Assembly: GCF_001578935.1 (NCBI RefSeq)
Contig: NZ_KQ969521.1
Location: forward strand, 1,053,071 to 1,117,070
Direction of reading: 5' to 3'
From: Streptococcus oralis
GTDB lineage: Bacteria; Bacillota; Bacilli; Lactobacillales; Streptococcaceae
Length of the DNA: 64,000 bases
The notes under the pieces: model-generated
Told to the model about the DNA's origin: nothing
What the model saw: the letters and a program-made list of their open reading frames with translations, nothing else
Database searches by the model: none
Made by a program: the position numbers and the translations under genes
Part shown: positions 9,849 to 19,198 of the stretch, in pieces
Layout of the letters: every line of letters starts with the position of its first letter
How positions within the stretch are numbered: the stretch's first letter is position 1

Positions 9849-10613
9849 TTACCTTTCTAGTTCCTTTGCTATTGTCAAAGCGATAGTGAAAAAAGTCATG
9901 GCATCAGCTGTCCGCTCTTCACGGCGGGCATCCCAGGTTCGGTTATGATGATCCACATAGTCAGCTGTGTAGAAGAACTGATAGACTTTTGCTTGTCGAA
10001 ATTGACTCCAAGCCATGATAGCTGAAGCTTCCATATCCACCACTTTGGCTCCAGCAGCCAAGCGACGCTTGACCTTATCAGGCGTTTCTCGATAAAAGGC
10101 ATCCGTCGTCCAAGCTTTGGTGCGGATATGCTCAATACCAGATTTATTCAAAGCTTCTTCCATGGTCAAGAGCAAAGTTTCGTCATAAGCTATCTCATCA
10201 CTTGCAGGAGCATAGTGGTAACTTGTACCTTCATCACGTATAGCTGAACTTGGTAGGATAATCTTATCCGCCTGAATAGACTGATCCAGAACGCCACAAG
10301 ATCCTAAAATGATAAAGTTTTTAAACCCTCTCGCTTTGAGCTCTTCTAAGAGTCCTACAGCCATCGGAGCCCCAATCCCAATCATGGCTACTGCAAGTTT
10401 ACGACCAGCTACTTTATAGATATACCATGGAAATTTACCATTTAGATTGGTGAGATAGCCAGCTTCATAAACACCTTCACACTGCTTGACTCCTTCAAGG
10501 ATTTCTCCATTAAAAGATAAAATAATCGTCTCACAGACTTCTCCACCACCACAAAGACTTGGATCAGTTGGTTCGATAACAGCAGGTACATTTTCGAATT
10601 CTTCCAAGAGCAT
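9849..10613 (-). CDS. Nucleoside phosphorylase (uridine/purine phosphorylase family)
   Basis: A 254-residue PNP/UDP-family phosphorylase that cleaves a nucleoside with phosphate to free base and ribose-1-phosphate. Visible signatures are MIGIGAPMAVGLLEEL with the following FIILGSCGVL (phosphate-binding region), RDEGTSYHYAP, and VVDMEASAIMAW, the family's Met-Glu ribose-binding block. The base preference (uridine or a purine) cannot be decided by eye. It is separated by 3 bp from the upstream acetyltransferase gene and by 8 bp from the next gene, so it belongs to the same transcription unit. Confidence 0.85.
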   Translation of the reverse strand: MLLEEFENVPAVIEPTDPSLCGGGEVCETIILSFNGEILEGVKQCEGVYEAGYLTNLNGKFPWYIYKVAGRKLAVAMIGIGAPMAVGLLEELKARGFKNFIILGSCGVLDQSIQADKIILPSSAIRDEGTSYHYAPASDEIAYDETLLLTMEEALNKSGIEHIRTKAWTTDAFYRETPDKVKRRLAAGAKVVDMEASAIMAWSQFRQAKVYQFFYTADYVDHHNRTWDARREERTADAMTFFTIALTIAKELER

Positions 10614-10616
10614 TTT

Positions 10617-11483
10617 CTACCCTTTCTCATTCAGATAAACCACCTGGGTCTGTTTGACAAAGCCAATTTTTTCATACAAGCGCTTGGCACCTACGTTGCT
10701 ATCTTCTACTGCAATCTGAAATTCCTTATCATTTTGCTCAATCAGTTGGTTGACAAGAGATTTTGCTAAGTAGCTTCCATAGCCTTTTCCACGTTCAGGT
10801 TCCGATATTGCTAAACCGTAGAAGTAATTCGTATTAGTCGATAAATCTACCGTGCAAGTCCCAATAACCTGACCGTTTTTTAATAAAATATATAGGCGAC
10901 TTTCTGGATCTTTTAGAGCTTCAGCAACATATCTATCTGCAACTTCTCTCGATTCATGTTCCTCTGAAAATGCCTGAAAATTTAACTGGCTAATTTGCTC
11001 CTGATATGAACTATCTGCTAACAAAACTTCAAGATTGGAAAGTTTTACTAACGGATAAGGTCTTCTATCCTTACCTAACCAGGTTTCTGTATCTTCATCC
11101 TCGACTAATCCCCAGTTGCTGACAAAATCAGGATGACGATCTAGAAAAATACGTTCTGTCTGAAAAGTAACTGAACGAATAGGGAAAGAAGCCGTTTCTT
11201 TCTCAAAACTCGTAAACAAAGCACGCGCAATTCCCTGACGGCGATGATTTGGATGAACCAGTATCGTCACTTCCACATCTTGGTCATCAGCATAGACAGT
11301 TAATAGACCAACAAGTTCGCCTTTTTCATAATAAAGGAAAAAGGCGGGCATGTTTGGGTCAAAATTAAGCATGTTAGAGAGATAAGGAGCACGATAAGTT
11401 CCATCATAGGCTTGGCAACAGTCAATTAGTTTTTTCGCTTCAAATAACTCTTCTTGGCTCAACTTATTTCTTGCTTGAATCAT
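10617..11483 (-). CDS. GNAT acetyltransferase with two GNAT modules
   Basis: A 288-residue protein with two acetyl-CoA-binding folds. In the first, TILVHPNHRRQGIARALFTSFEKE carries the R/Q-x-x-G-x-G/A pyrophosphate loop. In the second, AISEPERGKGYGSYLAKSLVNQL carries the same loop, followed by VEDSNVGAKRLYEKIGFVKQTQ, the typical end of a GNAT domain. The acceptor is unknown. It lies between cysE (11 bp upstream) and the nucleoside phosphorylase. Confidence 0.88.
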   Translation of the reverse strand: MIQARNKLSQEELFEAKKLIDCCQAYDGTYRAPYLSNMLNFDPNMPAFFLYYEKGELVGLLTVYADDQDVEVTILVHPNHRRQGIARALFTSFEKETASFPIRSVTFQTERIFLDRHPDFVSNWGLVEDEDTETWLGKDRRPYPLVKLSNLEVLLADSSYQEQISQLNFQAFSEEHESREVADRYVAEALKDPESRLYILLKNGQVIGTCTVDLSTNTNYFYGLAISEPERGKGYGSYLAKSLVNQLIEQNDKEFQIAVEDSNVGAKRLYEKIGFVKQTQVVYLNEKG

Positions 11484-11494
11484 ATAGGTATCCT

Positions 11495-12112
11495 CTACAA
11501 ACCAGACGATCTGTGGCTGGCTTCTCTAGCCTGCTCGAGTTTATTGACGTAGTACTCTCGTTTTTCTTCGACTTCGTGGATCGTTGGTTCATCCTTCTGT
11601 CCATGAACGCGAACAATCTTAGCTGGAATACCGACAACTGTCACATCACTAGGTACGTCTGCCACGACTACTGCAGCAGCACCGACTTTGGCATTTTCAC
11701 CGATTTCTACCGGTCCGATGACTTGGGCATGGGCTGATATGAGAGCTCCTTTACGCACAGTCGGATGGCGTTTGCCAACATCTTTCCCTGTCCCACCAAG
11801 TGTTACTCCATGATAGAGAAGAACGCCTTTTTCAACAATAGCCGTCTCTCCAATCACCAGACCTGAACCATGGTCGATAAAAACACCTGAGTCAATCTGG
11901 GCACCCGGATGAATCTCGATTTGGGTCCAAAAGCGCCAAAACTGACTGTGCATCCGAGCTAGGAGTTTGAAGCCGTGCTTCCAGAGAAAATGCGAGAGAC
12001 GGTGAGCCGCTAAGGCCTTAACACCTGGATAAGTCAGCAAAACTTCCAAACTGTTGCGTGCCGCTGGATCATTTTCTTTTACAATATCAATGGTTTCGCG
12101 CCACCATCCCAT
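11495..12112 (-). CDS. cysE: Serine O-acetyltransferase
   Basis: Acetylates L-serine with acetyl-CoA, the committed step of cysteine synthesis. At 205 residues it has the helical N-terminal domain (WWRETIDIVKENDPAARNSLE) and a left-handed beta helix of hexapeptide repeats (IHPGAQIDSGVFIDHGSGLVIG, then GVTLGGTGKDVGKRHPTV). The catalytic His/Asp are in the IHPGA and DHGSG region. It follows pnp by 15 bp and heads the cysE-to-regulator row; cysS in the same row uses the cysteine product. The C-terminus is the short Firmicute type. Confidence 0.94.
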   Translation of the reverse strand: MGWWRETIDIVKENDPAARNSLEVLLTYPGVKALAAHRLSHFLWKHGFKLLARMHSQFWRFWTQIEIHPGAQIDSGVFIDHGSGLVIGETAIVEKGVLLYHGVTLGGTGKDVGKRHPTVRKGALISAHAQVIGPVEIGENAKVGAAAVVVADVPSDVTVVGIPAKIVRVHGQKDEPTIHEVEEKREYYVNKLEQAREASHRSSGL

Positions 12113-12127
12113 ACATTTCTCCTTTTC

Positions 12128-14341
12128 TTATTCTGAATCTTTTGGTGTTTCTGTAACTTCTTTCTTAGGTTTGTGGTCCTTGTGATGACGTGGACGGTGA
12201 GGTCGCTCAGACTTTTCACCTTTTTCATCATGCTCAGGTTTTGGAGGACGAGGAAGAAGAGCTTTCATAGAGGCATCGATACGGCCTTTTTCATCAATCT
12301 TGACAACCTTAACATCGACTTCATCACCGATAGCTACCAAGTCCTCGACACGGTTGGTACGAGTCCAAGCCATTTCAGAAATGTGCACAAGTGCATCTGT
12401 CTTATCAAAAAGGTTGACAAAAGCACCAAATTTCTCGATACGAACCACCTTAGCGTGGTAAACTTCATCCACTTTAGCTTCACGAACCAAACCGGCAATG
12501 ATTTCTTTGGTACGGTTAATGGCGTCTTGGTCACTTGAGTAGATAGAGACGTTTCCTTCTTCGTCGATGTCAATCTTAACGCCCGTTTCAGCGATAATCT
12601 TATCGATGGTTTCACCACCCTTACCGATAACAATCTTGATCTTGTCCACATCAATCTTGATGGTGTCAATTTTCGGAGCAGTTGGAGCCAATTCTGGACG
12701 AACTTCTGGAATCGTTGCTTCAATCACATCAAGGATTTCAAAACGCGCTTTCTTGGCTTGAGCAAGAGCCTCAGTCAAGATTTCTGCAGTAATCCCTTGG
12801 ATCTTGATATCCATTTGAAGGGCTGTAATCCCGTCACGAGTTCCGGCAACCTTAAAGTCCATGTCTCCAAAGTGGTCTTCCAACCCTTGGATATCTGTCA
12901 ATACTGTATAGTTATTTCCATCTGAGATGAGACCCATGGCAATCCCTGCTACTGGCGCCTTGATTGGCACACCACCAGCCATAAGGGCAAGAGTTCCCGC
13001 ACAGATAGAGGCTTGAGATGAAGAACCGTTTGATTCCAAGACCTCTGCTACCAAGCGGATCGCATATGGGAATTCTTCCAAACTTGGCAAAACTTGAGCA
13101 AGAGCACGCTCACCAAGAGCACCGTGACCAATTTCACGACGACCTGGCGCACCATAACGACCTGTTTCCCCTACAGAGTATTGAGGGAAGTTATAGTGGT
13201 GCATAAAGCGTTTCTTGTACTCTGGGTCCAAACCATCGATGATTTGAGTTTCTCCCATCGGAGCCAAGGTCAAGACAGAAAGGGCTTGCGTTTGTCCACG
13301 AGTAAAGAGACCGGAACCGTGCACACGAGGAAGGAAGTCAACAACCGCATCCAAAGGACGGATTTCATCGACCTTACGACCGTCGGGACGAACCTTGTCT
13401 TCTGTGATCAAACGACGCACTTCTGCGTGTTCCATTTGTTCCAAGATTTCAGCTACATCACGCATGATACGGTCACATTCTTCGTGGTCTGCGTATTTTT
13501 CTTCGTAAACTGCAGTTACTTGGTCTTTAACCGCTTGAGTCGCAGCTTCACGCGCCAATTTCTCTTCGACTTGAACGGCTTTTTGAAGGTCGCTGTTATA
13601 GGCTGCGATAATTTCAGCCTGTAATTCAGCATCTACGTGAAGCAATTCGACTTCTGCTTTTTCCTTACCTACTACTGCAACGATTTCTTCTTGGAAAGCA
13701 ATCAATTCTTTAACGGCTTCATGCCCTTTTAGAAGGGCTTCCAACATGATTTCTTCTGACAATTCTTTGGCACCAGACTCAACCATGTTGATAGCATGCT
13801 TGGTACCAGCTACTGTCAATTCAAGAAGTGAACGTTCTGCTTGCTCTTGACTTGGGTTGATGATGATTTGGCCATCAACATAACCTACTTGTACCCCAGC
13901 GATTGGTCCGTCAAACGGAATATCTGATATAGAAAGCGCCAAGGATGAACCAAACATAGCTGCCATTGGTGCAGAGGCATTTTCATCATAAGAAAGCACT
14001 GTGTTGATGACTTGCACTTCATTACGGAAACCTTCCGCAAACATAGGACGGATGGGACGGTCAATCAAACGCGCTGTCAAGGTTGCGTCTGTCGAAGGAC
14101 GTCCTTCACGTTTCATAAAGCCACCAGGAAACTTCCCAGCCGCATACATTTTTTCTTCGTAGTTGACTTGAAGTGGGAAGAAATCCCCAGTTGACATTTT
14201 CTTAGACATAACGGCAGCAGTCAAGACAGTTGACTCACCGTAACGCACGACAACAGAGCCATTTGCTTGCTTAGCAACCTGACCAGTCTCTACGATTAAC
14301 TCACGACCCGCAAAAGTCGTTTGAAACACTTGTTTTGTCAT
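12128..14341 (-). CDS. pnp: Polynucleotide phosphorylase
   Basis: A 3'-to-5' phosphorolytic exoribonuclease of the RNA-degradation machinery. From the ATG at 14341 ([15 protein letters not shown]) it is 737 residues: two RNase PH-like domains ([30 protein letters not shown] in the first; [11 protein letters not shown] and [15 protein letters not shown] in the second), a KH domain ([13 protein letters not shown]), an S1 domain and a basic His/Lys-rich tail. The open frame continues 45 codons upstream, but that stretch overlaps an intergenic repeat and looks non-coding. An AAAGGGG ribosome-binding site just before 14341 decides the start. Confidence 0.96.
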   Translation of the reverse strand: MTKQVFQTTFAGRELIVETGQVAKQANGSVVVRYGESTVLTAAVMSKKMSTGDFFPLQVNYEEKMYAAGKFPGGFMKREGRPSTDATLTARLIDRPIRPMFAEGFRNEVQVINTVLSYDENASAPMAAMFGSSLALSISDIPFDGPIAGVQVGYVDGQIIINPSQEQAERSLLELTVAGTKHAINMVESGAKELSEEIMLEALLKGHEAVKELIAFQEEIVAVVGKEKAEVELLHVDAELQAEIIAAYNSDLQKAVQVEEKLAREAATQAVKDQVTAVYEEKYADHEECDRIMRDVAEILEQMEHAEVRRLITEDKVRPDGRKVDEIRPLDAVVDFLPRVHGSGLFTRGQTQALSVLTLAPMGETQIIDGLDPEYKKRFMHHYNFPQYSVGETGRYGAPGRREIGHGALGERALAQVLPSLEEFPYAIRLVAEVLESNGSSSQASICAGTLALMAGGVPIKAPVAGIAMGLISDGNNYTVLTDIQGLEDHFGDMDFKVAGTRDGITALQMDIKIQGITAEILTEALAQAKKARFEILDVIEATIPEVRPELAPTAPKIDTIKIDVDKIKIVIGKGGETIDKIIAETGVKIDIDEEGNVSIYSSDQDAINRTKEIIAGLVREAKVDEVYHAKVVRIEKFGAFVNLFDKTDALVHISEMAWTRTNRVEDLVAIGDEVDVKVVKIDEKGRIDASMKALLPRPPKPEHDEKGEKSERPHRPRHHKDHKPKKEVTETPKDSE

Positions 14342-14392
14342 TAAAATCCCCTTTGGATTGATTATATTATACGTCTTGCCTACAAAAATCAG

Positions 14393-14512
14393 GATACAAA
14401 GGGCGTAAAGAATCCCGTATGAAAATAGGAGATTGACGCAGTGTGCGATGCACACCAGGAAACCTATCTTTTTCACTAGGGATTTAGCCCGTGTTCAACT
14501 TTCAAGATACAA
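14393..14512 (+). repeat. Intergenic repeat family A, copy 1
   Basis: About 118 bp that aligns end to end with 56127-56241. Shared blocks in order are GATACAAAG, AAAATAGGA, a central hairpin, CTTTTTC, TTTAGC-CGTGTTCA and a TTTC-AGAT end. The hairpin here is GTGTGC-gat-GCACAC (14441-14455). The stem sequence differs from the other copy but the pairing is kept. The copy begins and ends with GATACAAA. It lies just upstream of pnp. I do not recognise the family; BOX, RUP and SPRITE should be compared. Confidence 0.6.
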
Positions 14513-14519
14513 ATCATTA

Positions 14520-14648
14520 GAAAGGTTTGATGCTAAAGCATCTAATCCTTTCACGCTAATCGCTATCAGACGATTAACTAAATGCTTTGCTAGCTCTCTC
14601 GTCAAATATTATCGATTTGACTCGTTCGTGTCGCTTCAACTAAATGCT
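14520..14648. other. Multi-hairpin stretch upstream of pnp
   Basis: Three inverted repeats follow one another. GAAAGG-ttt-GATGCT-aa-AGCATC-taat-CCTTTC spans 14520-14552. TAATCG/CGATTA spans 14557-14576. GTCAAAT/ATTTGAC (7 bp, perfect) spans 14601-14621. An 11-bp direct repeat AACTAAATGCT occurs at 14576 and 14638. If the pnp promoter lies further up (14650-14760), all of this is in the pnp 5' leader. The rest of 14649-14795 is AT-rich and shows nothing else I can support. Confidence 0.45.
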
Positions 14649-14799
14649 AAAAAGAACAAATTATGAAAAAATTTCTGTCATAAAATCGAGAATCGACAAA
14701 GCCTTTAAAACTTTTATACCCTCATCTTTGTATCAAGTACGTACAGAGTCTATTTTATCATATTTTTCTTAAAAAGTGCGGGCTTTTCTATTAAAAAGG

Positions 14800-14829
14800 A
14801 ACCATTCCCCTCACTTGAGAAGAATGGTT
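14800..14829 (-). terminator. Rho-independent terminator of metE-metF
   Basis: AACCATTC/GAATGGTT with an inner CTC/GAG pair is followed on the minus strand by CCTTTTTAAT, 9 bp past the metF stop codon. Confidence 0.8.
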
Positions 14830-14838
14830 TGCTTTTTA

Positions 14839-15711
14839 TTATCCTAAAGACTGATGGTTAAACAAGGCATGGGTTGCTTGGTGGATGTATTTTGCTGTTT
14901 CAGCATTGTTCATGGTATAGAGATGTACACCGGCGACATCCTGGGTTACCAAGTCCACGATTTGATCCACTGCATAGGCAAGTCCTGCTGCTCTGAGCGA
15001 CTCAGGGTCATGCTCATACTTGTCTAAGATGGCCTTGAATTTACGTGGAAGGTGGATATTCTCACAAGTCTTCAAGAGGCGGAGAGCCTGATTTCGATTC
15101 AGAATAGGCATAATCCCTGCATGAATAGGAACATCAATCCCAGCCAGGGTACACTTGTCTTGGAAATCATAGAAGCGCTCATTATCAAAGAAGAGTTGGG
15201 TAACTAAGCTAGAGCAGCCAGCATCCACTTTTTTCTTGAGATTTTGAATATCTGAGATTTGGTTTGGCGAGTCAGGATGCCCCTCTGGGTAACAAGCGCC
15301 AATAATATCAAAGTGAGGAGCTTGTTCCTTGATGAACTCAATCAAATCTGTTGCGTAGCGGAAATCCCTTTGTGGTTCCACATCAGGGATAATATCCCCA
15401 CGCAAGGCCAAGATTTTCTGTACCCCAACCTTATCCAAGTCTGCAATGGTTTCAGCAACCTTGTCCTTAGTCAAATAGATGGCTGGTAAGTGGGCAATGG
15501 TTGGAATCTCCAAGTCATTTTGGATAAAGTCAGCCAACCGAACCGTTGTTTCCTTGATATTAAATTTATTATTGCTGGCGGTCACACTGATAAAGTGCGG
15601 CGTCAGCTCCCGCATATCCTGCAAAGCTGAAATAATTTTATCATTACCCACAGCTGGGTTTGGAGGGAACACTTCAAATGAAAGTGACGGCGTTTGGCGT
15701 GACATAGTCAT
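14839..15711 (-). CDS. metF: 5,10-methylenetetrahydrofolate reductase
   Basis: An FAD-dependent enzyme that makes 5-methyl-tetrahydrofolate, the methyl donor used by MetE. At 290 residues it is full length. It opens with SFEVFPPN (the conserved Glu near the N-terminus), followed by TASNN, HLPAIYLTKDKVAET, ALRGDI, the GACYPEGHPDSPN block and TQLFFDNERFYDF, all family signatures. It is downstream of metE by 88 bp in the same direction, with no terminator between, so the two probably share the promoter and methionine control in front of metE. Confidence 0.96.
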   Translation of the reverse strand: MTMSRQTPSLSFEVFPPNPAVGNDKIISALQDMRELTPHFISVTASNNKFNIKETTVRLADFIQNDLEIPTIAHLPAIYLTKDKVAETIADLDKVGVQKILALRGDIIPDVEPQRDFRYATDLIEFIKEQAPHFDIIGACYPEGHPDSPNQISDIQNLKKKVDAGCSSLVTQLFFDNERFYDFQDKCTLAGIDVPIHAGIMPILNRNQALRLLKTCENIHLPRKFKAILDKYEHDPESLRAAGLAYAVDQIVDLVTQDVAGVHLYTMNNAETAKYIHQATHALFNHQSLG

Positions 15712-15799
15712 TATCCTTTTCTTTTTGATTTCATGATTGCTAAGCCGGCTTGGGCCAAGCAGTTCCTTGATCAGCCAGGGTCAAGAGAGAAATCTTATC

Positions 15800-18049
15800 T
15801 TATAATTTCTCACGCGCAGCTTTTGCTGCTTCGACAAGGCGAATCAAGCTTTCTTTTGTTTCTGGAATACCACGTGTTTTCAAACCACAGTCAGGGTTGA
15901 TCCAAACTTTCTTGCTTGGAACTTTGGCAAGAATAGCATCGATTGTGTGGTCAATTTCACCTTCATTTGGCACACGAGGTGAGTGGATATCGTAAACCCC
16001 AGGTCCCACTTCTGTTTGGAAGTTTTTCGCTTTGAGTTCGTCCAAGATTTCAAGGTTTGAACGGCTTGCTTCAAAGGAAATAACGTCCGCGTCCATGTTG
16101 TCGATAGCTGGGATGATATCTGTAAATTCTGAGTAACACATGTGAGTGTGGATTTGAGTATCTGGCGCAACTGTAGAGTGTACCAAGCGGAAGGCAGGAA
16201 TTGCCCAGTCAAGGTAGTCTTCGTACCAGTCGCTACGACGGAGTGGCAATTTCTCACGAAGAGCAGCCTCGTCGATTTGGATGATTTTCACACCAGCAGC
16301 TTCAAGATCAAGAACTTCATCCTTGATGGCAAGAGCGATTTGAAGAGTTGAGTCCTTGATAGAGATGTCTTCACGTGGGAATGACCAGTTAAGGATGGTA
16401 ACAGGTCCTGTCAACATACCCTTAACAGGTTTGTTTGTACGGCTTTGTGCGTAGCTAGACCATTTGACAGTGATTGGGTTGAGACGAGTGACATCACCCC
16501 AGATGATCGGTGGTTTCACCCCACGCATACCATATGATTGTACCCAACCATTTTTAGAGAAGAGGTAACCTGACAAGTTTTGACCGAAGTACTCAACCAT
16601 GTCGTTACGCTCGAACTCACCGTGTACAAGCACGTCAAATCCAACTTCTTCTTGCCATTTGATCCATTCGTCGATCGTTTCAGCAAGGAAAGCATCGTAT
16701 TCTTCTTGTGACAATTCACCCTTACGGTAAGCCAAACGTTTGGCACGGATTTCCTTAGTTTGAGGGAAGGAACCAATCGTTGTCGTTGGAAGGGCTGGAA
16801 GTTTGAAAGCTTCTTCTTGGATGGCTTCACGTTCAGCAAAGGCTGGCAAACGAGTGTAGTCAGCATCTGTCAAACCAGCGATGCGCGCACGAAGTTCTGC
16901 ATTTTCACCCACACGCTCAGTAGCAAAGAGTTCTTTGTTAGCAGCAAGTGCTTCTGCACCTTGACCATTGCGGATAGCATCCAAATCACGAAGTTCTTCC
17001 AATTTTTCAACTGCAAAGGCAAAGTGGTTCAGGATTGCTGGTTCAAATTCTTCGTTAGCAGTTGTAAATGGCACATGAAGAAGTGAGCATGAGCTTGTCA
17101 ATACGATGTTTTCAGCTGGGATTTGCTCAAGAACAGCCAAGCTCTTTTCGTAGTTGTTGCGCCAGATGTTTTTACCATTGACGATACCTGCATAAAGAGT
17201 CTTGTCAGCTGGGAAACCACCTTTAACGAGTTCAAGAGTTTTCTTACCTTCAACGAAGTCAAGACCGATGGCATCAACTGGCAAGTTCACAAGATCAACA
17301 TAAACGTCACGCACATCACCAAAGTAAGTTTGAATCAAGACCTCGAGACCTTTTTTGTCAGCCAAGAGTTTGTTGTAGATATTCAAGAAGAGAGATTTTT
17401 CTTCAGCTGTCAAATCTTTGACAAGAGCCGCTTCGTCGAGTTGGATGCGAGTCGCACCAAGTTCAGCCAATTTTGCAAAAACTTCTTGGTAAGCAGCTAC
17501 TAAGCTGTCTACGAAGTCTTCTGCTTTCACGCCCTCTTCAAAGTCTGATAATTGAAGGAAAGTGAATGGACCTACAAGAACAGGACGAGTGTTCAATCCA
17601 AGTTCTTTTGCTTCTTGGAACTCATCAAAAATCTTGTGACCAGCCAATTTAACTTGAGTGTCTTTTTCAAATTTAGGAACGATGTAGTGATAGTTGGTGT
17701 TGAACCATTTCTTCATCGGAAGGGCACGAACATCCCCTTTTTCTCCTTGGTAACCACGTCCCAAAGCAAAGTAACGCTCAAGCTCAGACAAGTCCAAGTT
17801 TTGAACAGATGCAGGGACCACGTTGAAAAGGAAGGCTGCATCTAGGAAGTTGTCATAGTGAGAAAAGTCATTTGATGGGATTTCAGTGATGCCTTTTTCT
17901 TTGACAATGTTCCAGTGTTTTGCGCGCAAGTCTTTAGCTGCTGCCAAAAGTTCTTCTTCTGAGATTTCTTTTCTAAAGTATTTTTCAGTTGTAAATTTTA
18001 ATTCGCGGAATTCGCCCAAACGAGGGAAACCGATGATCGTAGTTGACAT
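15800..18049 (-). CDS. metE: Cobalamin-independent methionine synthase
   Basis: Transfers a methyl group from 5-methyl-tetrahydropteroyltri-glutamate to homocysteine. It has 749 residues with the duplicated barrel architecture. The zinc/homocysteine site is seen in the C-terminal half as HTHMCYSEF (His and Cys), and the last zinc Cys is C721 in [10 protein letters not shown]. The conserved [13 protein letters not shown] opens the catalytic half. A strong GGAGGA ribosome-binding site precedes the ATG at 18049. It leads the metE-metF unit, with a MetR/MtaR-type palindrome about 80 bp upstream of the start. Confidence 0.97.
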   Translation of the reverse strand: MSTTIIGFPRLGEFRELKFTTEKYFRKEISEEELLAAAKDLRAKHWNIVKEKGITEIPSNDFSHYDNFLDAAFLFNVVPASVQNLDLSELERYFALGRGYQGEKGDVRALPMKKWFNTNYHYIVPKFEKDTQVKLAGHKIFDEFQEAKELGLNTRPVLVGPFTFLQLSDFEEGVKAEDFVDSLVAAYQEVFAKLAELGATRIQLDEAALVKDLTAEEKSLFLNIYNKLLADKKGLEVLIQTYFGDVRDVYVDLVNLPVDAIGLDFVEGKKTLELVKGGFPADKTLYAGIVNGKNIWRNNYEKSLAVLEQIPAENIVLTSSCSLLHVPFTTANEEFEPAILNHFAFAVEKLEELRDLDAIRNGQGAEALAANKELFATERVGENAELRARIAGLTDADYTRLPAFAEREAIQEEAFKLPALPTTTIGSFPQTKEIRAKRLAYRKGELSQEEYDAFLAETIDEWIKWQEEVGFDVLVHGEFERNDMVEYFGQNLSGYLFSKNGWVQSYGMRGVKPPIIWGDVTRLNPITVKWSSYAQSRTNKPVKGMLTGPVTILNWSFPREDISIKDSTLQIALAIKDEVLDLEAAGVKIIQIDEAALREKLPLRRSDWYEDYLDWAIPAFRLVHSTVAPDTQIHTHMCYSEFTDIIPAIDNMDADVISFEASRSNLEILDELKAKNFQTEVGPGVYDIHSPRVPNEGEIDHTIDAILAKVPSKKVWINPDCGLKTRGIPETKESLIRLVEAAKAAREKL

Positions 18050-18128
18050 GATGTGTCCTCCAAAATTTGTTGTTGAAACTATCTTAACAGAAAAGAGACT
18101 GTCTGTATAATTGTAAATAATTAGGCTT

Positions 18129-18151
18129 TGATATAGTTTGAAACTATATCA
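18129..18151. promoter_or_regulatory. MetR/MtaR-type operator upstream of metE
   Basis: A perfect 23-bp palindrome: 11-bp arms TGATATAGTTT and AAACTATATCA around a single central G. Its core agrees with the TATAGTTT-n-AAACTATA motif that I recall for the LysR-type methionine regulator of streptococci. It lies about 80 bp upstream of metE. Apart from this and the adjacent terminator, 18050-18401 shows no other element I can name. Confidence 0.7.
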
Positions 18152-18163
18152 CTCTTTGGGTAA

Positions 18164-18192
18164 CAAAAAAAGACTTGAGACCTGCGTCTCAA
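18164..18192 (-). terminator. Rho-independent terminator between higA and metE
   Basis: TTGAGAC/GTCTCAA (7-bp stem, CTGC loop) is followed on the minus strand by GTCTTTTTTTG. It insulates metE from the toxin-antitoxin genes upstream. An attenuator role for metE is less likely, because the operator lies between it and the gene. Confidence 0.75.
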
Positions 18193-18401
18193 ATCCTTTG
18201 TATTGCTAGTTTTATGGCTGTATTTTAGTTGAAATGCTCAAACGAGCCATTGACAATTCTTATAAGTGACTATGGCTTGCTATTAGAAAAGACTATAGGT
18301 TGATTTTCCTTTGGTATTTTTGATATTTCCCTGAAAAAGTGCGGACGGGAGGTAAAATTGTTCTGTGGATGATTTTAGCCAACCAAGTAATCTCATCTCT
18401 A

Positions 18402-18698
18402 TCAACTTTTTTCCTGTTCAAGTGGGACGACTGCTAGTGTCTTTCCTAAACTGGCTAAGACTTTCAAGACCGTATCCAACTGAGGACTAGTCTTTCCTGT
18501 TTCCATCCTAGCTATGACAGGCTGGCTTACTCCACTGAGTTCTTCTAGTTTTTTCTGACTGATACCTTGCTCATGTCTAGCCTCAATCAACTCACTCATA
18601 ATAGCCACTCGCATATCACTTTCAAGAATTTCTTCCTTGGTAAAGAGTTCTGTTCGGACATCCTTCCAATTACTTCCAATGGCACTATTCTTCATCAC
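18402..18698 (-). CDS. higA: XRE-family antitoxin (HigA-type)
   Basis: A 98-residue DNA-binding antitoxin. The helix-turn-helix spans about residues 38-72 ([29 protein letters not shown]), after an N-terminal segment with [22 protein letters not shown], which is typical of HigA partners of RelE/HigB toxins. It overlaps the 3' end of the toxin remnant by 14 bp, in the toxin-first order of higBA. It looks intact while its toxin is broken, so it may persist as an autonomous repressor or an anti-addiction remnant. Confidence 0.85.
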   Translation of the reverse strand: MMKNSAIGSNWKDVRTELFTKEEILESDMRVAIMSELIEARHEQGISQKKLEELSGVSQPVIARMETGKTSPQLDTVLKVLASLGKTLAVVPLEQEKS

Positions 18699-19040
18699 TT
18701 AACCCTCTTTCTTTTATGTCCTTCAGTCCACGCTTGGCTTTTTCAATTTCTCTCCTAGGAGTTTTCTGAGTCTTTTTGACAAAATGATGTAAGAGAACAA
18801 AACTCCCATCAAGCCAAGGCACAAATAATATCCTATCCCTCAGAGGTCTTAGTTCCCAAATCTCATCTTCCAAATGTTTGCACCAGCTCTAGTCCCATGC
18901 TGACTAAGCAACTCGATATAGTCATTTAGTTTATTGAGTTTGATGCGACTTGTCCTTACTCTTCTTTCTAGCCAATTCTCTCATATAATCTAAGACTGGC
19001 TCATTTCCATTTTTTCCTTATAGAAGTAAATCGTATGCAC
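18685..19040 (-). pseudogene. higB: Broken RelE/HigB-type toxin gene
   Basis: Read from a GTG at 19040 the protein begins V-H-T-I-Y-F-Y-K-E-K, then loses frame where one A is missing (near 19012). It resumes as NGNEPVLDYMRELARKKSKD, shifts again at an extra A near 18951, resumes as [25 protein letters not shown], and finally loses about 10 bp near 18876. After that the intact last 62 codons ([16 protein letters not shown]...) run to 18685. Reassembled, it is a normal-length HigB-like mRNA interferase. Three independent indels make it a pseudogene; I read each by hand from the sequence. It precedes higA with a 14-bp overlap. Confidence 0.8.
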
Positions 19041-19110
19041 CAAGTACCCTCTTTCTAACTCAATTATAACTCAAAAGTTATTAAAAGTAAATTCTAATAT
19101 TCATAAAAAG

Positions 19111-19140
19111 GAGACCTTAGAATCATTTTCTAAAGGTCTC
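19111..19140 (-). terminator. Rho-independent terminator after the two small repair-associated genes
   Basis: GAGACCTTAGAA and TTCTAAAGGTCTC pair over 12 bp with one bulged base. On the minus strand CCTTTTTATG follows. It is 58 bp beyond the stop codon at 19199. Confidence 0.8.
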
Positions 19141-19198
19141 ATCTTTATTATTCGAAAAATTTACGAGAAGAGTTATAATGTGGAGCTAAGCCTGACTC

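Noticed and set aside
9466-9948. A 160-codon plus-strand frame over the DHFR-like gene
   Set aside because: Antisense shadow; it overlaps two real genes and has no domain signature.
13094-13624. A 176-codon plus-strand frame inside pnp
   Set aside because: Antisense shadow of a well-conserved gene, without a ribosome-binding site or a recognisable domain.
14342-14476. A 45-codon N-terminal extension of pnp
   Set aside because: It runs through intergenic repeat A, begins at a GTG, and resembles no PNPase N-terminus; a good ribosome-binding site marks the ATG at 14341.
14433-14666. A 77-codon plus-strand frame across repeat A and the hairpins
   Set aside because: It starts at TTG and consists of repeat and stem-loop sequence. 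The related copy at 56127 shares a short stretch of the same reading (LARVQ) but then diverges, so a protein is not supported.
18200-18400. A further gene or RNA downstream of higA
   Set aside because: No frame longer than a few tens of codons and no strong stem beyond the terminator at 18164-18192.
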